From Bdellovibrionales bacterium (lineage in GTDB: Bacteria; Bdellovibrionota; Bdellovibrionia; Bdellovibrionales; Bdellovibrionaceae): 5,322 nt of DNA. Numbering within the stretch: the first letter of the stretch is position 1; every line of letters begins with the position of its first letter. Position numbers and translations under genes: made by a program. Shown here piece by piece: positions 4,933-5,322 of this stretch. The notes under the pieces were generated by a model that was not told where the DNA came from, ran no database searches, and saw nothing but the letters and a program-made list of their open reading frames with translations. The DNA lies in contig DAHVKR010000118.1 of the NCBI GenBank assembly GCA_027320785.1, positions 1-5,322 on the forward strand. Reading direction: 5' to 3'.

Positions 4933-5322
4933 AGCTTGGACTGTTCAAATTGCGTCGACTGTTGTGTTAACTTTGACGCTTGTCCTGATGGGGCTTATCT
5001 ATAGCCTGATTCGATCAGCTCAATACGCTTCAGTTAAATCACAGCAAAGCGTTAAGCTCGAGCTTTTCTTCAAAGAAGATTTAAAGCCAGAAGCAGATTT
5101 TCAATGGATCGATCAAATTAAATCTCTGCCTGAGGTGTTTAAGCTTTCGTTTATTACAAAAGAACAGGCTCAGGAAGAGTTTAAAAAAATGATGGTAACA
5201 AGTTTCGGAAGTCTAACAGATGAAGCCTCACTTCTATCCCGACTTCCAGCCTCTATCGCTGTCCAGTTTCAGGAAGGTGTTTCGGCTGATACAAAAAAAG
5301 AAAAAGTGGACGAGATCGTTAA
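4919..5322 (+). CDS. ftsX: Cell division protein FtsX, N-terminal part (runs off right edge)
   Basis: FtsX is the membrane subunit of FtsEX, with four transmembrane helices and a periplasmic domain that binds the hydrolase activator. The 134 codons present show a very short cytoplasmic tail (MGAPKAW), the first membrane helix (about 9-31), and most of the first periplasmic domain. In that domain LPEVFKLSFITKEQAQEEF (70-88) is the typical FtsX 'PEV...Y/F-x-(S/T)-KEEA...F' segment, followed by LPASIAVQF (109-117), matching the 'LP-x-S' strand. The ATG at 4919-4921 overlaps the end of ftsE (stop at 4930-4932), a sign of translational coupling; a GGAG lies 12 nt upstream within ftsE. The short N-terminus is unlike the long one of E. 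coli FtsX and resembles delta-proteobacterial and Gram-positive forms. Helices 2-4 lie beyond the window. Confidence 0.93.
   Translation, partial: MGAPKAWTVQIASTVVLTLTLVLMGLIYSLIRSAQYASVKSQQSVKLELFFKEDLKPEADFQWIDQIKSLPEVFKLSFITKEQAQEEFKKMMVTSFGSLTDEASLLSRLPASIAVQFQEGVSADTKKEKVDEIV

Noticed and set aside
4267..5322. LolD/LolC or MacB-type lipoprotein or efflux ABC transporter
   Set aside because: The permease begins with a short tail, one helix and the FtsX-type periplasmic segment (PEV...ITKEQAQEEF...LPAS). LolC/E and MacB have a much larger periplasmic domain and different motifs.

Overview
The window looks like chromosomal DNA from a Gram-negative bacterium of moderately low GC, probably a Bdellovibrio-like (Bdellovibrionota / former delta-proteobacterial) lineage. 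That assignment is an inference. It rests on the base composition judged by eye, the style of the class A penicillin-binding protein, the short-N-terminus FtsX, and a small protein resembling families I associate with delta-proteobacteria. There are no RNA genes, insertion sequences, phage genes or CRISPR repeats. No stretch over 300 bases lacks a gene.

Layout. (1) Bases 1-1360, minus strand: the first 453 codons of a bifunctional penicillin-binding protein 1A; the transpeptidase domain lies off the left edge. It has its own extended -10 promoter and a good ribosome binding site. (2) Bases 1521-3014, minus strand: a secreted, cysteine-containing, coiled-coil protein of unknown function, closed by a clear rho-independent terminator at 1464-1491. 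(3) Bases 3125-3766, minus strand: a protein that reads as a degenerate nucleotidyltransferase fold joined to a C-terminal CopG-type ribbon-helix-helix DNA-binding domain. (4) Bases 3767-3952: a divergent intergenic region with a plus-strand promoter, a perfect 12-bp palindrome and a 7-bp inverted repeat, which make a plausible operator. (5) Bases 3953-4213, plus strand: a small conserved-looking hypothetical protein. (6) Bases 4267-5322, plus strand: ftsE and the start of ftsX, overlapping by 14 nt; ftsX runs off the right edge.

The theme is cell-wall growth and division. PBP1A polymerises and cross-links peptidoglycan, and FtsEX is the ABC-type switch that usually controls peptidoglycan hydrolases through a periplasmic coiled-coil partner. 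The unknown exported coiled-coil protein lies between them, so an envelope role is reasonable but unproven. The most unusual gene is the nucleotidyltransferase-like/ribbon-helix-helix fusion: the expected catalytic Asp-x-Asp reads Glu-Ile-Glu, and the matching operator-like repeats lie just upstream of it.
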